DNA from: Ruminococcus sp.
GTDB lineage: Bacteria > Bacillota > Clostridia > Oscillospirales > Ruminococcaceae
Direction: 5' to 3'
DNA length: 43,046 nt
Assembly: GCF_024691275.1 (NCBI RefSeq)
Contig: NZ_JAILNU010000077.1
Location: forward strand, 1-43,046
The translations under genes were made by a program, and so were the position numbers. Position 1 is the first letter of the stretch. Every line of letters begins with the position of its first letter. Positions 5,627-13,965 of this stretch are shown piece after piece. The notes under the pieces are model-generated. The model was not told where the DNA came from. It was given only the letters and a program-made list of their open reading frames with translations, and searched no databases.

Positions 5627-8329
5627 TCACTTCTTTTTCAGCTTAGCCATTTTGTAGATGAAGAGTTCGAGGGAGATAAGTCCGATAACAGAAGCTGCTG
5701 CTATGAGAGCGACCTTCAATGTGCCGTCTGAGCTGCTTTCGTCCTTATCGGAGTCGTCTTTTTTGACCTTTTCAGCCTTTACAGTAGTGCTGTCGGACTT
5801 GTTCTTTGATTTTTTTGTGGTAGTTTCCTTCTCGTCATCAGATGGCTTTTTGCCGTTGCTGTGGTGAGAGATCTCGATACCTTCGGCGGAGCTTTCCTGT
5901 GCTGTGAATGCAGCGAGCCATGCAAGTGAAGCGTTCCAGTTTATGGTACATTCGTTTACCGACCATGCCTCTATATTGTCGAGATAGCATTTCTGCGGAG
6001 GGATCGCGCCTTTCTTCCAGCCCGAACCCTGTACCCATGGATCCTGCATACCTGAGTTAGGGCCGCCGCACATAACTCCGTCGGGAGCACATGGGAAAGA
6101 GTTGTCGATCTGATTAGCCCAGAAGCGGTGGTGAGGGTGTTCTATAGCATGAGAACCGTATCCTGTAACATAAGAGTAGTCCATGGCATTTCTGCCGAGT
6201 ATGTAGTCCATACCGCCAAGAGCGCCGTCGAGGTAACGATCGTCTTCTGTGAGGAGGTATGCGTAAGCCATAACGATAGAGTTATCGGTAACGAAAGAGT
6301 TTGAACCCCATATATAGCCTTCATCGCTGTCGTTGTAGCTGAGGGTGCTCTGACCGTAAGGGAGTCCGTAGCCCTGATTGGCTTCTATATCGAGATAACG
6401 GTCAGAAGCAGCAATGATAGCTTCCCTGACGATCTCAACATCGCCCTTGTCGAATTTTTCAGGGTTGAGAGCTGCGCTGAGAGTTGCAAGAGAGCTTGTA
6501 TTGCCCCAGTCGAAGCTTCCCACAGTGTCAACGCTTTCACCGCCGCCGAGGGTGGTAGGTACATCAAGGAAGAACTTGTTTTCAGTTACTTCGTCGTAGT
6601 AGGCCTCATCTCCTGTAGTGATGAAAAGCTCGATGGCAGCCCAGCAGAATTCATCATCAACATCTGTATCGCCGTAAGCTCCGCCGCCAACAGATTCGTC
6701 GAGAGGTGCGAACATTGCGGGGTGCTTTTTAGCAGCAGCGTAAGCATTTTCGGCAGCTTCAAGACACTCGTCTGCGAAATCGCTGTCGATATCCTTCCAG
6801 AGTCGTGCTGCCTGAGCAGCGCAGGCTGCAAGGTTGAGAGTAGCCGCTGTCGTCGGAGGCTTAACGATACGCTTCATATCGTCGTCGGCGGGAGCGATGC
6901 CGAGAGCTGTCCATTTCTCGTCATGGGCTTTATGATAAGCCATGTCCTTGTATTCGCCCTTATCGACTATCATTTTCAGCATCCATTCCATTTCCCAGCG
7001 TGTTTCGTCGAGAAGATCGGGGATACCGTTGTTATTTTCGGGAATGAGCATCGTACCGTCGGCATATGCCTTCTCAAAGCCGTACTTTACAGCTGTTTCG
7101 TACTGGTTCTGCATGAGCCAGAGTGAGAAGCCGCCGTTTACCACGTACTTGCCGTGATCTCCTGCATCGTACCAGCCGCCTGTAACGTCGATAGAACCGC
7201 TGCTTCCGGAATAGCCCCATGTCTGTTCTATCTCAGCCATATCCTTTGGGTGACCTGCGGCACGGGCGAGGGTATCTGTATCACCTGATGAGATAAAGTC
7301 GCTTTCGATCTCGATCCCGCTGCGGTTCTGGTAGAAGTAGTTCAGGGAATCGTAAAGAAGGCTTGAATATGTTGAAGAACCGCCGATGGTGAATTCGCGG
7401 CTCTCCGAACCGTTCGCGGCTTCGATATGGAAGGTGCCTTCCTTGTCAAGTTCTGTGAAGTCGATAACGTGTACCTCGTCATCGGAGTCCTTGTCAAGTC
7501 CGAAGGGAGTGCTCTCGCCCTCGAAAACAGTCTTGCCTGATTCGTCTTTGACCTCAAAGGCTACAGGCTTGGAGGAGTCACTGAGCAGGGTAGCGCGTTT
7601 AGCTCTTTTTGTGAAGTAGCCTACCTGATTTGTGAGTATGCCTGCACGTTCCCACTCGTCGGGAGCTTTAAAGTCGTTGTCGTCGCTTGTAAGGTCGATA
7701 AGCGACATATTGTCGAATTTGATCCTGGTTCCTGCGGGGAAGCAGTCGCCGTTGGTGTACTGACCGTCGCCGCCGAGGTGGAATGCCCATTCTGCCACGT
7801 CGAGGGACTGGTTTGCCGTGAATGTTACTTCAACTTTTTTGGTCTCGTCCTTGCCTATCTGGATACAATCCCATGTCGAGTTGAAGTCAGGGCCGTTGTC
7901 AGCCATCATATTATGCCATATCTCCACATCTCCGTCGAGGTTGCCTATTTTAGTGTAATACTTACCGCTCTCGGAGGGAGTGATCTCGTATGATACCTTG
8001 TACTTGTGACCCGAAACGATCTTCAGACCTCTGTGCCTGAACTGACAGTCCCAGCGATCCTCACCGCCGCGAGAAGCTCCGCCCGGGTTGACTATCTCGA
8101 CGGTATAACAGCCCTTGTCGATACTGAAATTCATTTCTCCGGGTGCTGACTCTACAATGTGCCACGGGAGACCAACACCGTCTTCAAAATCTGTCTGTCC
8201 GAGCTGCTGTCCTGCATTGGCGTTCATCGTAGCAAGCTGAGTTCCTGCGGGAAGAACTGAAGCTGATGCAATGACGGCAGATGCCGCAGCAGCAAGTGCT
8301 CTGCATATGAGTTTATCTTTTTTTCTCAT
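5627..8329 (-). CDS. GH9 endoglucanase with N-terminal CBM and C-terminal membrane anchor
   Basis: This 900-residue secreted cellulase carries a signal peptide (about 1-35: Lys/Arg, then an Ala-rich core). A CBM4-like carbohydrate-binding module follows (about 40-220), then an Ig-like CelD_N domain beginning ILTNQVGYFTKRA, and a GH9 (alpha/alpha)6 catalytic domain. The catalytic Asp motif is DAGDH (388-392). The histidine motif reads SHAIEHPHHR and the acid Glu793 is in VNECTINWN. All expected GH9 motifs are present. The C-terminus has a charged Lys/Asp/Thr linker, a membrane helix (about 868-890) and a KKK tail. I see no dockerin. ATG 8329 is chosen because GGAGG at 8338-8342 lies 8 nt upstream; the ATG at 8344 has no SD. 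It should cleave cellulose or beta-glucans at the cell surface. Confidence 0.93.
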   Translation of the reverse strand: MRKKDKLICRALAAAASAVIASASVLPAGTQLATMNANAGQQLGQTDFEDGVGLPWHIVESAPGEMNFSIDKGCYTVEIVNPGGASRGGEDRWDCQFRHRGLKIVSGHKYKVSYEITPSESGKYYTKIGNLDGDVEIWHNMMADNGPDFNSTWDCIQIGKDETKKVEVTFTANQSLDVAEWAFHLGGDGQYTNGDCFPAGTRIKFDNMSLIDLTSDDNDFKAPDEWERAGILTNQVGYFTKRAKRATLLSDSSKPVAFEVKDESGKTVFEGESTPFGLDKDSDDEVHVIDFTELDKEGTFHIEAANGSESREFTIGGSSTYSSLLYDSLNYFYQNRSGIEIESDFISSGDTDTLARAAGHPKDMAEIEQTWGYSGSSGSIDVTGGWYDAGDHGKYVVNGGFSLWLMQNQYETAVKYGFEKAYADGTMLIPENNNGIPDLLDETRWEMEWMLKMIVDKGEYKDMAYHKAHDEKWTALGIAPADDDMKRIVKPPTTAATLNLAACAAQAARLWKDIDSDFADECLEAAENAYAAAKKHPAMFAPLDESVGGGAYGDTDVDDEFCWAAIELFITTGDEAYYDEVTENKFFLDVPTTLGGGESVDTVGSFDWGNTSSLATLSAALNPEKFDKGDVEIVREAIIAASDRYLDIEANQGYGLPYGQSTLSYNDSDEGYIWGSNSFVTDNSIVMAYAYLLTEDDRYLDGALGGMDYILGRNAMDYSYVTGYGSHAIEHPHHRFWANQIDNSFPCAPDGVMCGGPNSGMQDPWVQGSGWKKGAIPPQKCYLDNIEAWSVNECTINWNASLAWLAAFTAQESSAEGIEISHHSNGKKPSDDEKETTTKKSKNKSDSTTVKAEKVKKDDSDKDESSSDGTLKVALIAAASVIGLISLELFIYKMAKLKKK

Positions 8330-8536
8330 GCAAAAGACCTCCATTTTTTCAAATTTTCCATTTAATACTTTAATACTTTTTTACTTTTATGTAAAGCAGC
8401 AAAATAGAAAATTTACAAATTGTACTTTTAAAACGGCAATTTGCTCATAAAATCGGGAGGCTATCAGCTTATTTAGTAAATTTAGACTATTTATCCCGAA
8501 ACAACGCAAAAGCGCGTGTCAATCGAATTTTAATAC
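8330..8536. other. AT-rich divergent intergenic region
   Basis: This spacer lies between the divergent GH9 and kinase-like genes. The GH9 side has AT-rich runs (TAATACTTTAATAC) but no promoter I would assign. Inverted hexamers TCGGGA (near 8454) and TCCCGA (near 8495) are spaced about 35 bp apart. No small ORF or RNA gene is evident. Confidence 0.5.
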
Positions 8537-8565
8537 TTGATTTCTTGAATTGGGTGTGATATAAT
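8537..8565 (+). promoter_or_regulatory. SigA-type promoter of the kinase-like gene
   Basis: TTGATT (8537-8542), a 17-nt spacer, and TATAAT (8560-8565). The transcript start near 8572 excludes an in-frame ATG at 8569 and supports ATG 8617. Confidence 0.8.
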
Positions 8566-8616
8566 AATTTGGAGTGGAGTAATCTGCGAAATATTACTTA
8601 TATGCGGAGCTTTGAT

Positions 8617-9204
8617 ATGAATCATTTATTTTATCTTATCGGTAAGAGCTCGTCGGGTAAGGATACCTTGTACAGACGTATCGTTGAGGAGCTTGGACTG
8701 ATACCCGCAGTGCTTTATACAACACGTCCTATACGTGATAATGAGCATGAAGGGAAAGAGTACCATTTTGTTGACGAAGCGGGTTTTCTGCGTATGAAGG
8801 ATCAGGGAAAAGTCATTGAGTACCGTACCTACGATACTGTTTACGGCAAGTGGACGTATTTTACAGCCGCAGACAGTATTTTGCTCGGCGATGGCAATTG
8901 TATAGGCATAGGTACACTTGAATCTTATGTTAAGGTACGAAGCTATTATGAAAACGGTACAGTCGTGCCGCTTTATATTGAAGTAGATGATGATACAAGA
9001 TTCTTACGTGCAGTGGAACGTGAAAAGGGGCAGTCAAAGCCTAAATATCTTGAGCTTTGCAGACGTTTTGTCGCAGACAGTATTGATTTTTCCGAAGAAA
9101 AGCTGAAAGAAGCAGGAATAACGCACAGATTTGATAACAGCGGTACAACTGAACAGTGCTTTTCAGAGATAAAAAAATATATTTCGGATATTACAGAAGA
9201 TTGA
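8617..9204 (+). CDS. Guanylate-kinase-like P-loop nucleotide kinase
   Basis: This 195-residue protein has a P-loop GKSSSGKDT at 9-17, the YTTRPIR motif and EGKEYHFVD, all typical of the guanylate kinase fold. It departs from true Gmk. The P-loop lacks the standard GPSGxGKST, and the GMP-binding YNGNxYGT region is replaced by EYRTYDTVYGKW. It is therefore likely a paralogue with an altered nucleotide or other phosphate acceptor. ATG 8617 has GGAG at 8606-8609 with 7-nt spacing. The next gene begins 42 nt downstream without a visible promoter, so the two are probably cotranscribed. Confidence 0.78.
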   Translation: MNHLFYLIGKSSSGKDTLYRRIVEELGLIPAVLYTTRPIRDNEHEGKEYHFVDEAGFLRMKDQGKVIEYRTYDTVYGKWTYFTAADSILLGDGNCIGIGTLESYVKVRSYYENGTVVPLYIEVDDDTRFLRAVEREKGQSKPKYLELCRRFVADSIDFSEEKLKEAGITHRFDNSGTTEQCFSEIKKYISDITED

Positions 9205-9246
9205 TATATTTCCTGCATACAGATGCGGGAACTTGGGAGGTTTATT

Positions 9247-10782
9247 GTGGAAGCAGAAGTAAAATTCAGCGAAAGTGCAAAAAGGACCATGATAATAGGC
9301 GGTGGATCAGCTTGCAAAATGCTGCTGAGAGAGATTTTCAACGCGCAGAAATCACCTTATACGGGTGATAAGATATCTGCACAGTTCAATCCGCTGTGTA
9401 TTATCGACAATGCACCTGAAAAGCTCGGAACTGATGTCCTTGGCGTAAAGATAGTCGGAACACCTGAGGAGATCCCGAAATTCATAAAGGAATATGATAT
9501 CGAACAGCTGATACTCGCTATCCCATCATTGACAGGCGAAAAGAGAAAGCAGCTCATAGATATCTGCAATGATACAAAGCTGCCGCTGAAGATAGTGCCG
9601 TTTATAGGAAATCTTATACTTAATGATTCATCGACGCTGCTCGGTCAGGTGCGTGATATCAAGGTCGAGGAGCTGCTCGGACGCGATCCTATTAAGTTTG
9701 ACAATAAGGATATCCGCGAGTTTATAAGCGGCAAAGTGTGTATGGTCACAGGCGGAGGCGGCTCTATAGGCTCGGAGCTGGTTCGCCAGATAGCAAAGTA
9801 CAAGCCTAAAAAAGTCATAATAGTCGATATTTATGAGAATAACGCATATGAGATACAGCAGGAGCTCATAATGGATTACGGCGATGAGCTCGACCTCGTT
9901 ACCCTTATAGCGTCTGTGCGCGATTATTTCAGAATGAATCAGATATTCGAGAAGTATAAGCCGCAGATCGTCTTTCATGCAGCTGCTCATAAGCACGTAC
10001 CTCTTATGGAAGTTTCTCCTATGGAAGCTATCAAGAACAACGTCATCGGTACATTCAATGTGGCATCACTTGCACAGTTCCATGATGTCGAGAAGTTTGT
10101 GATGATATCAACAGATAAAGCAGTCAACCCCACAAATGCTATGGGAGCATCAAAGCGCTGCTGCGAAATGATCGTGCAGTACCTCTCACAGCAGCATGAA
10201 GGCAGGACCGAGTTCGTTACCACACGTTTCGGAAACGTGCTCGGCTCAAACGGTTCGGTAATACCGCTTTTCAAGAAGCAGATAGAGCAGGGAAAGCCTG
10301 TTACCGTTACTCATGAGGACATTATAAGGTACTTCATGACTATTCCTGAAGCGGTAAGCCTCGTTATGGAGGCAGCTGCTATAGCAAAGGGCGGCGAGAT
10401 CTTCGTACTTGATATGGGACAGCCTGTCAAAATAGTCACTCTTGCAGAGAACCTCATACGTATGTACGGAAAAGTGCCTTATAAAGATGTGCCTATTGTC
10501 TTTACGGGACTCAGACCGGGTGAGAAGATAAAAGAGGAACTCCTGATGATGGAGGAGGGACTGCAAAAAACCTCCAATAAGCTCATATTTATCGGTAAGC
10601 AGATAGATATTGAGGAGGAGTGTTTTGCTGAACACCTGAAAAATCTCCGTGATGCGGCACAGCTTAATAACGAAGCTGTTGCCATAAGAGCTCTTCACGA
10701 AATGGTGCCGACCTTTATTACTCCTGAGGAGTATAATAACAAGGAACTCCAGACCATATGCGGCAGTTCCGATAAAAAATAA
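9247..10782 (+). CDS. UDP-N-acetylglucosamine 4,6-dehydratase-like enzyme without membrane segments
   Basis: This 511-residue protein belongs to the CapD/WbpM/PglF polysaccharide-biosynthesis family, which makes 4-keto-6-deoxy UDP-sugars for glycans. The N-terminal half (about 20-150) matches the CoA-binding-like domain of the family. The extended SDR domain has an NAD-binding TGGGGSIGSE (from 168), STDKAVNPTN (288-297) and MGASK (299-303). The last is the MxxxK replacement of YxxxK that is characteristic of these dehydratases. Most long members begin with four membrane helices of about 130 residues; here there are none. The start is GTG 9247, with GGAGG at 9236-9240 and 6-nt spacing; ATG 9223 is less well placed. 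Confidence 0.9.
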   Translation: MEAEVKFSESAKRTMIIGGGSACKMLLREIFNAQKSPYTGDKISAQFNPLCIIDNAPEKLGTDVLGVKIVGTPEEIPKFIKEYDIEQLILAIPSLTGEKRKQLIDICNDTKLPLKIVPFIGNLILNDSSTLLGQVRDIKVEELLGRDPIKFDNKDIREFISGKVCMVTGGGGSIGSELVRQIAKYKPKKVIIVDIYENNAYEIQQELIMDYGDELDLVTLIASVRDYFRMNQIFEKYKPQIVFHAAAHKHVPLMEVSPMEAIKNNVIGTFNVASLAQFHDVEKFVMISTDKAVNPTNAMGASKRCCEMIVQYLSQQHEGRTEFVTTRFGNVLGSNGSVIPLFKKQIEQGKPVTVTHEDIIRYFMTIPEAVSLVMEAAAIAKGGEIFVLDMGQPVKIVTLAENLIRMYGKVPYKDVPIVFTGLRPGEKIKEELLMMEEGLQKTSNKLIFIGKQIDIEEECFAEHLKNLRDAAQLNNEAVAIRALHEMVPTFITPEEYNNKELQTICGSSDKK

Positions 10783-10788
10783 CATATA

Positions 10789-10825
10789 ACTGCACTGCGG
10801 CAGATGCTGCGGTGCAGTTTTTTTA
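10789..10825 (+). terminator. Terminator after the dehydratase gene
   Basis: ACTGCACTGC (10789-10798) pairs with GCGGTGCAGT (10809-10818), with one G-U pair, followed by seven T. Confidence 0.88.
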
Positions 10826-10843
10826 CATATTCTGAATTAAATA

Positions 10844-10872
10844 TTGACGTTTTTAGTGAAATCTGTTATAAT
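10844..10872 (+). promoter_or_regulatory. SigA-type promoter heading the mscS-to-cbiC array
   Basis: TTGACG (10844-10849), a 17-nt spacer, and TATAAT (10867-10872). The expected start is near 10879. This is the only strong promoter I see before the 24-gene array. Confidence 0.85.
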
Positions 10873-10893
10873 AATTATGTATACATTTTGTAC

Positions 10894-10926
10894 TATGGTA
10901 AGTTGAAAAGGCATGATCTTACCATA
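10894..10926 (+). promoter_or_regulatory. 5'-UTR inverted repeat upstream of mscS
   Basis: TATGGTAAG (10894-10902) and CTTACCATA (10918-10926) are perfect 9-bp inverted repeats around a 15-nt loop. The element starts about 15 nt after the predicted transcript start and ends 6 nt before the mscS SD. It has no full T-tract, so it looks like a leader hairpin or an operator rather than a terminator. Confidence 0.65.
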
Positions 10927-10944
10927 TTTTATGGAGATGATACT

Positions 10945-11838
10945 TTGATAAATATATATAAGCTTGAGGAACTTACAGAAGCCGGTACCAACGAGGTGAT
11001 GGAATCCATACATGAGTCGGTGGCAAAGACTTCGGGACTGTTCACCGATGCTATGGGATACCTTAAAAAGGCTCTGCCAATGATAGTGGTAGCGCTTGTC
11101 ATTCTTATAATAGGCATACTCATATCAAAGCTGATAGCCAAAATAGTCGGCAAGGCTGTATCAAGATCCAATGTCAACGGTTCAGCCAAAAGCTTTCTGG
11201 TGTCGCTTATAAAGATAATACTGTACATTACAGTCGTTGTCATGGCTTTATCCGTACTTAATGTGCCAATGTCGTCCATAATCACCATACTCGGCGCAGC
11301 AGGACTTGCTATTAGCCTTGCACTGCAAAACTGTCTGTCAAACCTGAGCGGCGGATTCATCTTACTTTTCACTAAACCATTCACAGCGGGCGATACTATC
11401 GAGATAGACGGTTCTGTGGGAACTGTCCGCGACATAGGTATATTCTATACAAAGATGATGACCTTTGACAACAAGACGGTATTTATCCCCAACGGCAAGG
11501 TCACTGATGCAAAGATAATCAATTATACCGAAACTCCTACAAGACGTATAGATATGAGCTTCGATATAAGCTACAGCTCTGATTTTGACAAGGCAAGAGA
11601 TGTGATACTCGGTATAATCAAAGAGGAAAAACTCATATTGAAAGACCCTGCACCGACAGTGCGCATGAGTTCGCATAACAGCAGTTCAGTGACGGTAGAT
11701 GTTCTGGTGTGGGTCAACAATGGGGATTTCCTTACTGAAAAGTACAATATGACCGAGGCTGTAAAAGCCGCATTTGACGAGAACGATATCGAGATACCAT
11801 TCCCACAGCTCGACGTTCATGTAAAGGAAAATAACTGA
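10945..11838 (+). CDS. mscS: Small-conductance mechanosensitive channel, MscS family
   Basis: This 297-residue protein has three membrane helices (about 40-65, 80-105 and 110-145). The pore helix is Ala/Gly-rich (GAAGLAISLALQNCLSNLSGG) and is followed by the conserved MscS beta domain (GDTIEIDGSVGTV, FIPNGKV). It opens under membrane tension to release solutes on osmotic downshift. Length matches the classical 286-residue E. coli protein. The start is TTG 10945 with GGAG at 10933-10936, 8 nt upstream; no in-frame ATG lies near that SD. The stop overlaps the next ATG by one base (TGATG). Confidence 0.92.
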   Translation: MINIYKLEELTEAGTNEVMESIHESVAKTSGLFTDAMGYLKKALPMIVVALVILIIGILISKLIAKIVGKAVSRSNVNGSAKSFLVSLIKIILYITVVVMALSVLNVPMSSIITILGAAGLAISLALQNCLSNLSGGFILLFTKPFTAGDTIEIDGSVGTVRDIGIFYTKMMTFDNKTVFIPNGKVTDAKIINYTETPTRRIDMSFDISYSSDFDKARDVILGIIKEEKLILKDPAPTVRMSSHNSSSVTVDVLVWVNNGDFLTEKYNMTEAVKAAFDENDIEIPFPQLDVHVKENN

Positions 11839-12713
11839 TGGCAGAGAATAATCAGAAAGCACCGGAAGGTGCAAAACCAAAGAAACCAAAAAAGGAGCAT
11901 AACCTGTCGTTTCTGTTATGGCTGCTGCTTATAGTTGTATTGTGGTGGTTCAACAACTTTGCTCTGAAAGAAACTCATGTTGAAATAAAAACCGCTAAAG
12001 TGAAGTCGACGCTGAAATTTGCGATAATCAGCGATCTTCATGCAACAAGGTATGGCATAAGCAATAAGACCATATCGAACGCGATCAGAGAGGCTCACCC
12101 TGACATAGTTTTCATGCTGGGAGATATGTATACGAGCGACAGCAAATGGGAGATCATGAGCAAGCCTATCGAGCTTGCCGCTGATATCATTTCCGCAGGT
12201 TATCCTGTATATGCGGTAACAGGCGAGCATGATACCGATCAGAGATACATTTCCGAGCTTGAAAAAGCAGGGGTAAATGTCATGAATTATAAGGATCAGG
12301 TCATAAATGTCAGAGGAAATGATCTCCATATCATGGGCATTGACAACGTTTTCTACAGCGATACCTTCGACCTGAACTCTGAGTTCCAGCTGGTCGACGG
12401 CTGCTACAATATTCTTCTGGCACATATACCCAACTATGATAAGTTTTCCGCATTCGGAGCTGATCTGACTCTTTGCGGAGACACTCACGGAGAAATGGCT
12501 CGTTTACCATTTTTTGGTCCGATATATCATTCCGAAACAAGTACATGGCTTCCAAAGCTTCTGGATTCGGAGCTTGAAATATATGACAAAGGTCTTTTTG
12601 ACTACGACAGGGGAAAGATGTTCGTAACATCAGGTATCGGAAGTTATCCGTATCCTGTTCGTTTCTGCAACCGTCCTGAAGTTGTCATAATGGAAGTAAA
12701 ACCAAAGGGGTGA
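11838..12713 (+). CDS. Membrane-anchored metallophosphoesterase with variant metal-ligand motifs
   Basis: This 291-residue protein has a Lys/Pro-rich N-terminus and one membrane helix (about 24-42). A calcineurin-like phosphoesterase domain follows. The motif series reads DLH (D66, H68), GD (D96), GEHD (E130, H131), H196, and GDTH (D215, H217). The family consensus is DxH, GD, GNHD, H, GHxH, so the bridging Asn is Glu and the first His of the last motif is Asp. Related YkuE-like proteins act on phosphodiesters or lipid substrates at the membrane face; the substrate here is unknown. It starts in the mscS stop codon. Confidence 0.85.
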   Translation: MAENNQKAPEGAKPKKPKKEHNLSFLLWLLLIVVLWWFNNFALKETHVEIKTAKVKSTLKFAIISDLHATRYGISNKTISNAIREAHPDIVFMLGDMYTSDSKWEIMSKPIELAADIISAGYPVYAVTGEHDTDQRYISELEKAGVNVMNYKDQVINVRGNDLHIMGIDNVFYSDTFDLNSEFQLVDGCYNILLAHIPNYDKFSAFGADLTLCGDTHGEMARLPFFGPIYHSETSTWLPKLLDSELEIYDKGLFDYDRGKMFVTSGIGSYPYPVRFCNRPEVVIMEVKPKG

Positions 12714-12717
12714 AAAT

Positions 12718-13965
12718 ATGAGTAAGGACAACATAACTGATATTGCTGTAATAGGGGGCGGAGCATCAGGACTTGCAGCAGCTGTCGAAGCTAAAACAGC
12801 CCTTCCGAAGGCAAAGGTAGTTATACTTGAAAAGCTGGACAGAGTCGGCAAGAAGATACTTGCGACCGGCAACGGACGATGCAATCTGAGCAATATCAAT
12901 CTTACGTCTGACCATTATCACGGAAGCGTGAAAAATGTAATGCGCATTATTGGTTCAACACCTTCGGCAAAGGAATTCTTTGGCGGACTGGGCTTACTGT
13001 GCATTGCAGATTCAAAGGGAAGGATCTACCCGCGCAGCAACAGTGCAGCCACTGTACTTAATGCGCTGAGACTTAAAGCTCAGCAGCTGGGAGTGGTGGA
13101 ACGCTGCGGCTTTGAGGCGAATTTTATCGAGAGTACACCCAACTGCTTTAAGATATCTACCGTATCCGGGGAAAAATTCCCCTGCAAAAGGATAATAGTA
13201 GCGGCAGGAGGTTATGCGGCTCCGCAATTCGGAACAGACGGCAGCGTTATCAGGCTCATGCGCAGCAAAGGCTGTCATACAACAAAGATATGTCCTGCGG
13301 TAGCTCCGCTGAGAGTGCGTCCGGAGCTCCTGAAAGGTCTCAAGGGCGTTCGTGCCAAGGGCAGGGTAACAGCATATTCCGGCGGCAGATTCCTCAAGGA
13401 GGAAGTGGGGGAGATACAGTTCACCGAAAACTCACTTTCGGGAATATGTGTGTTCAATATGGCGCATTTGTTTTCACATTATGAGGGAAAGCTCACACTC
13501 AGACTCGATCTTGCTGAGGATATGGTCATGGATCAGCTTCTGGGCTACCTTCGTGTGATACAGTATCAGCGCGGAAAGCAGACTCTGGAGGAGCTCCTTA
13601 CAGGAATGTTCCCGCGTAATCTGGCAACATATCTTACCAAAAGAGCTCTGGGAAAGCCGCTTAATGAGCCTATTTCATCTATTCGTGAAAATGAGTTTCG
13701 TCAGCTGGCACAGCTGGTGAAGAATCTGGAGTTCGATGTTACCGGAAGCTCATCGTGGAAGGACGCGCAGGTCACTTCGGGCGGCATCAGCGGCGACTGT
13801 ATTGACGAAAGATTGCAGCTCAGGAGCGAAAAGGGCATATTCCTTTGCGGTGAGATACTTGATGTTGACGGCGACTGCGGCGGATATAACCTGCAATGGG
13901 CGTGGTCATCAGGAATACAGGCAGGGAGAAGTTGTGCTGACTCCCTGAGAGGAGGACTTACATGA
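12718..13965 (+). CDS. HI0933/YhiN-family FAD-binding flavoprotein
   Basis: This 415-residue protein has an N-terminal dinucleotide-binding motif VIGGGASGLAAAVEA. The KLDRVGKKILATGNGRCNLSN stretch is diagnostic of the HI0933 flavoprotein family, and C-terminal VTSGGISGDCID plus GGYNLQWAWSSG complete the FAD site. Family members are predicted oxidoreductases of unsettled role. AAAGGGG provides an SD before ATG 12718. The gap from the phosphoesterase is 4 nt and its stop overlaps the next gene (ATGA). The next gene is another flavoprotein, so a joint redox role is possible but unproven. Confidence 0.88.
   Translation: MSKDNITDIAVIGGGASGLAAAVEAKTALPKAKVVILEKLDRVGKKILATGNGRCNLSNINLTSDHYHGSVKNVMRIIGSTPSAKEFFGGLGLLCIADSKGRIYPRSNSAATVLNALRLKAQQLGVVERCGFEANFIESTPNCFKISTVSGEKFPCKRIIVAAGGYAAPQFGTDGSVIRLMRSKGCHTTKICPAVAPLRVRPELLKGLKGVRAKGRVTAYSGGRFLKEEVGEIQFTENSLSGICVFNMAHLFSHYEGKLTLRLDLAEDMVMDQLLGYLRVIQYQRGKQTLEELLTGMFPRNLATYLTKRALGKPLNEPISSIRENEFRQLAQLVKNLEFDVTGSSSWKDAQVTSGGISGDCIDERLQLRSEKGIFLCGEILDVDGDCGGYNLQWAWSSGIQAGRSCADSLRGGLT

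Noticed and set aside
8569..8616. Upstream ATG for the guanylate-kinase-like protein
   Set aside because: It lies before the predicted transcription start near 8572 and has no SD.
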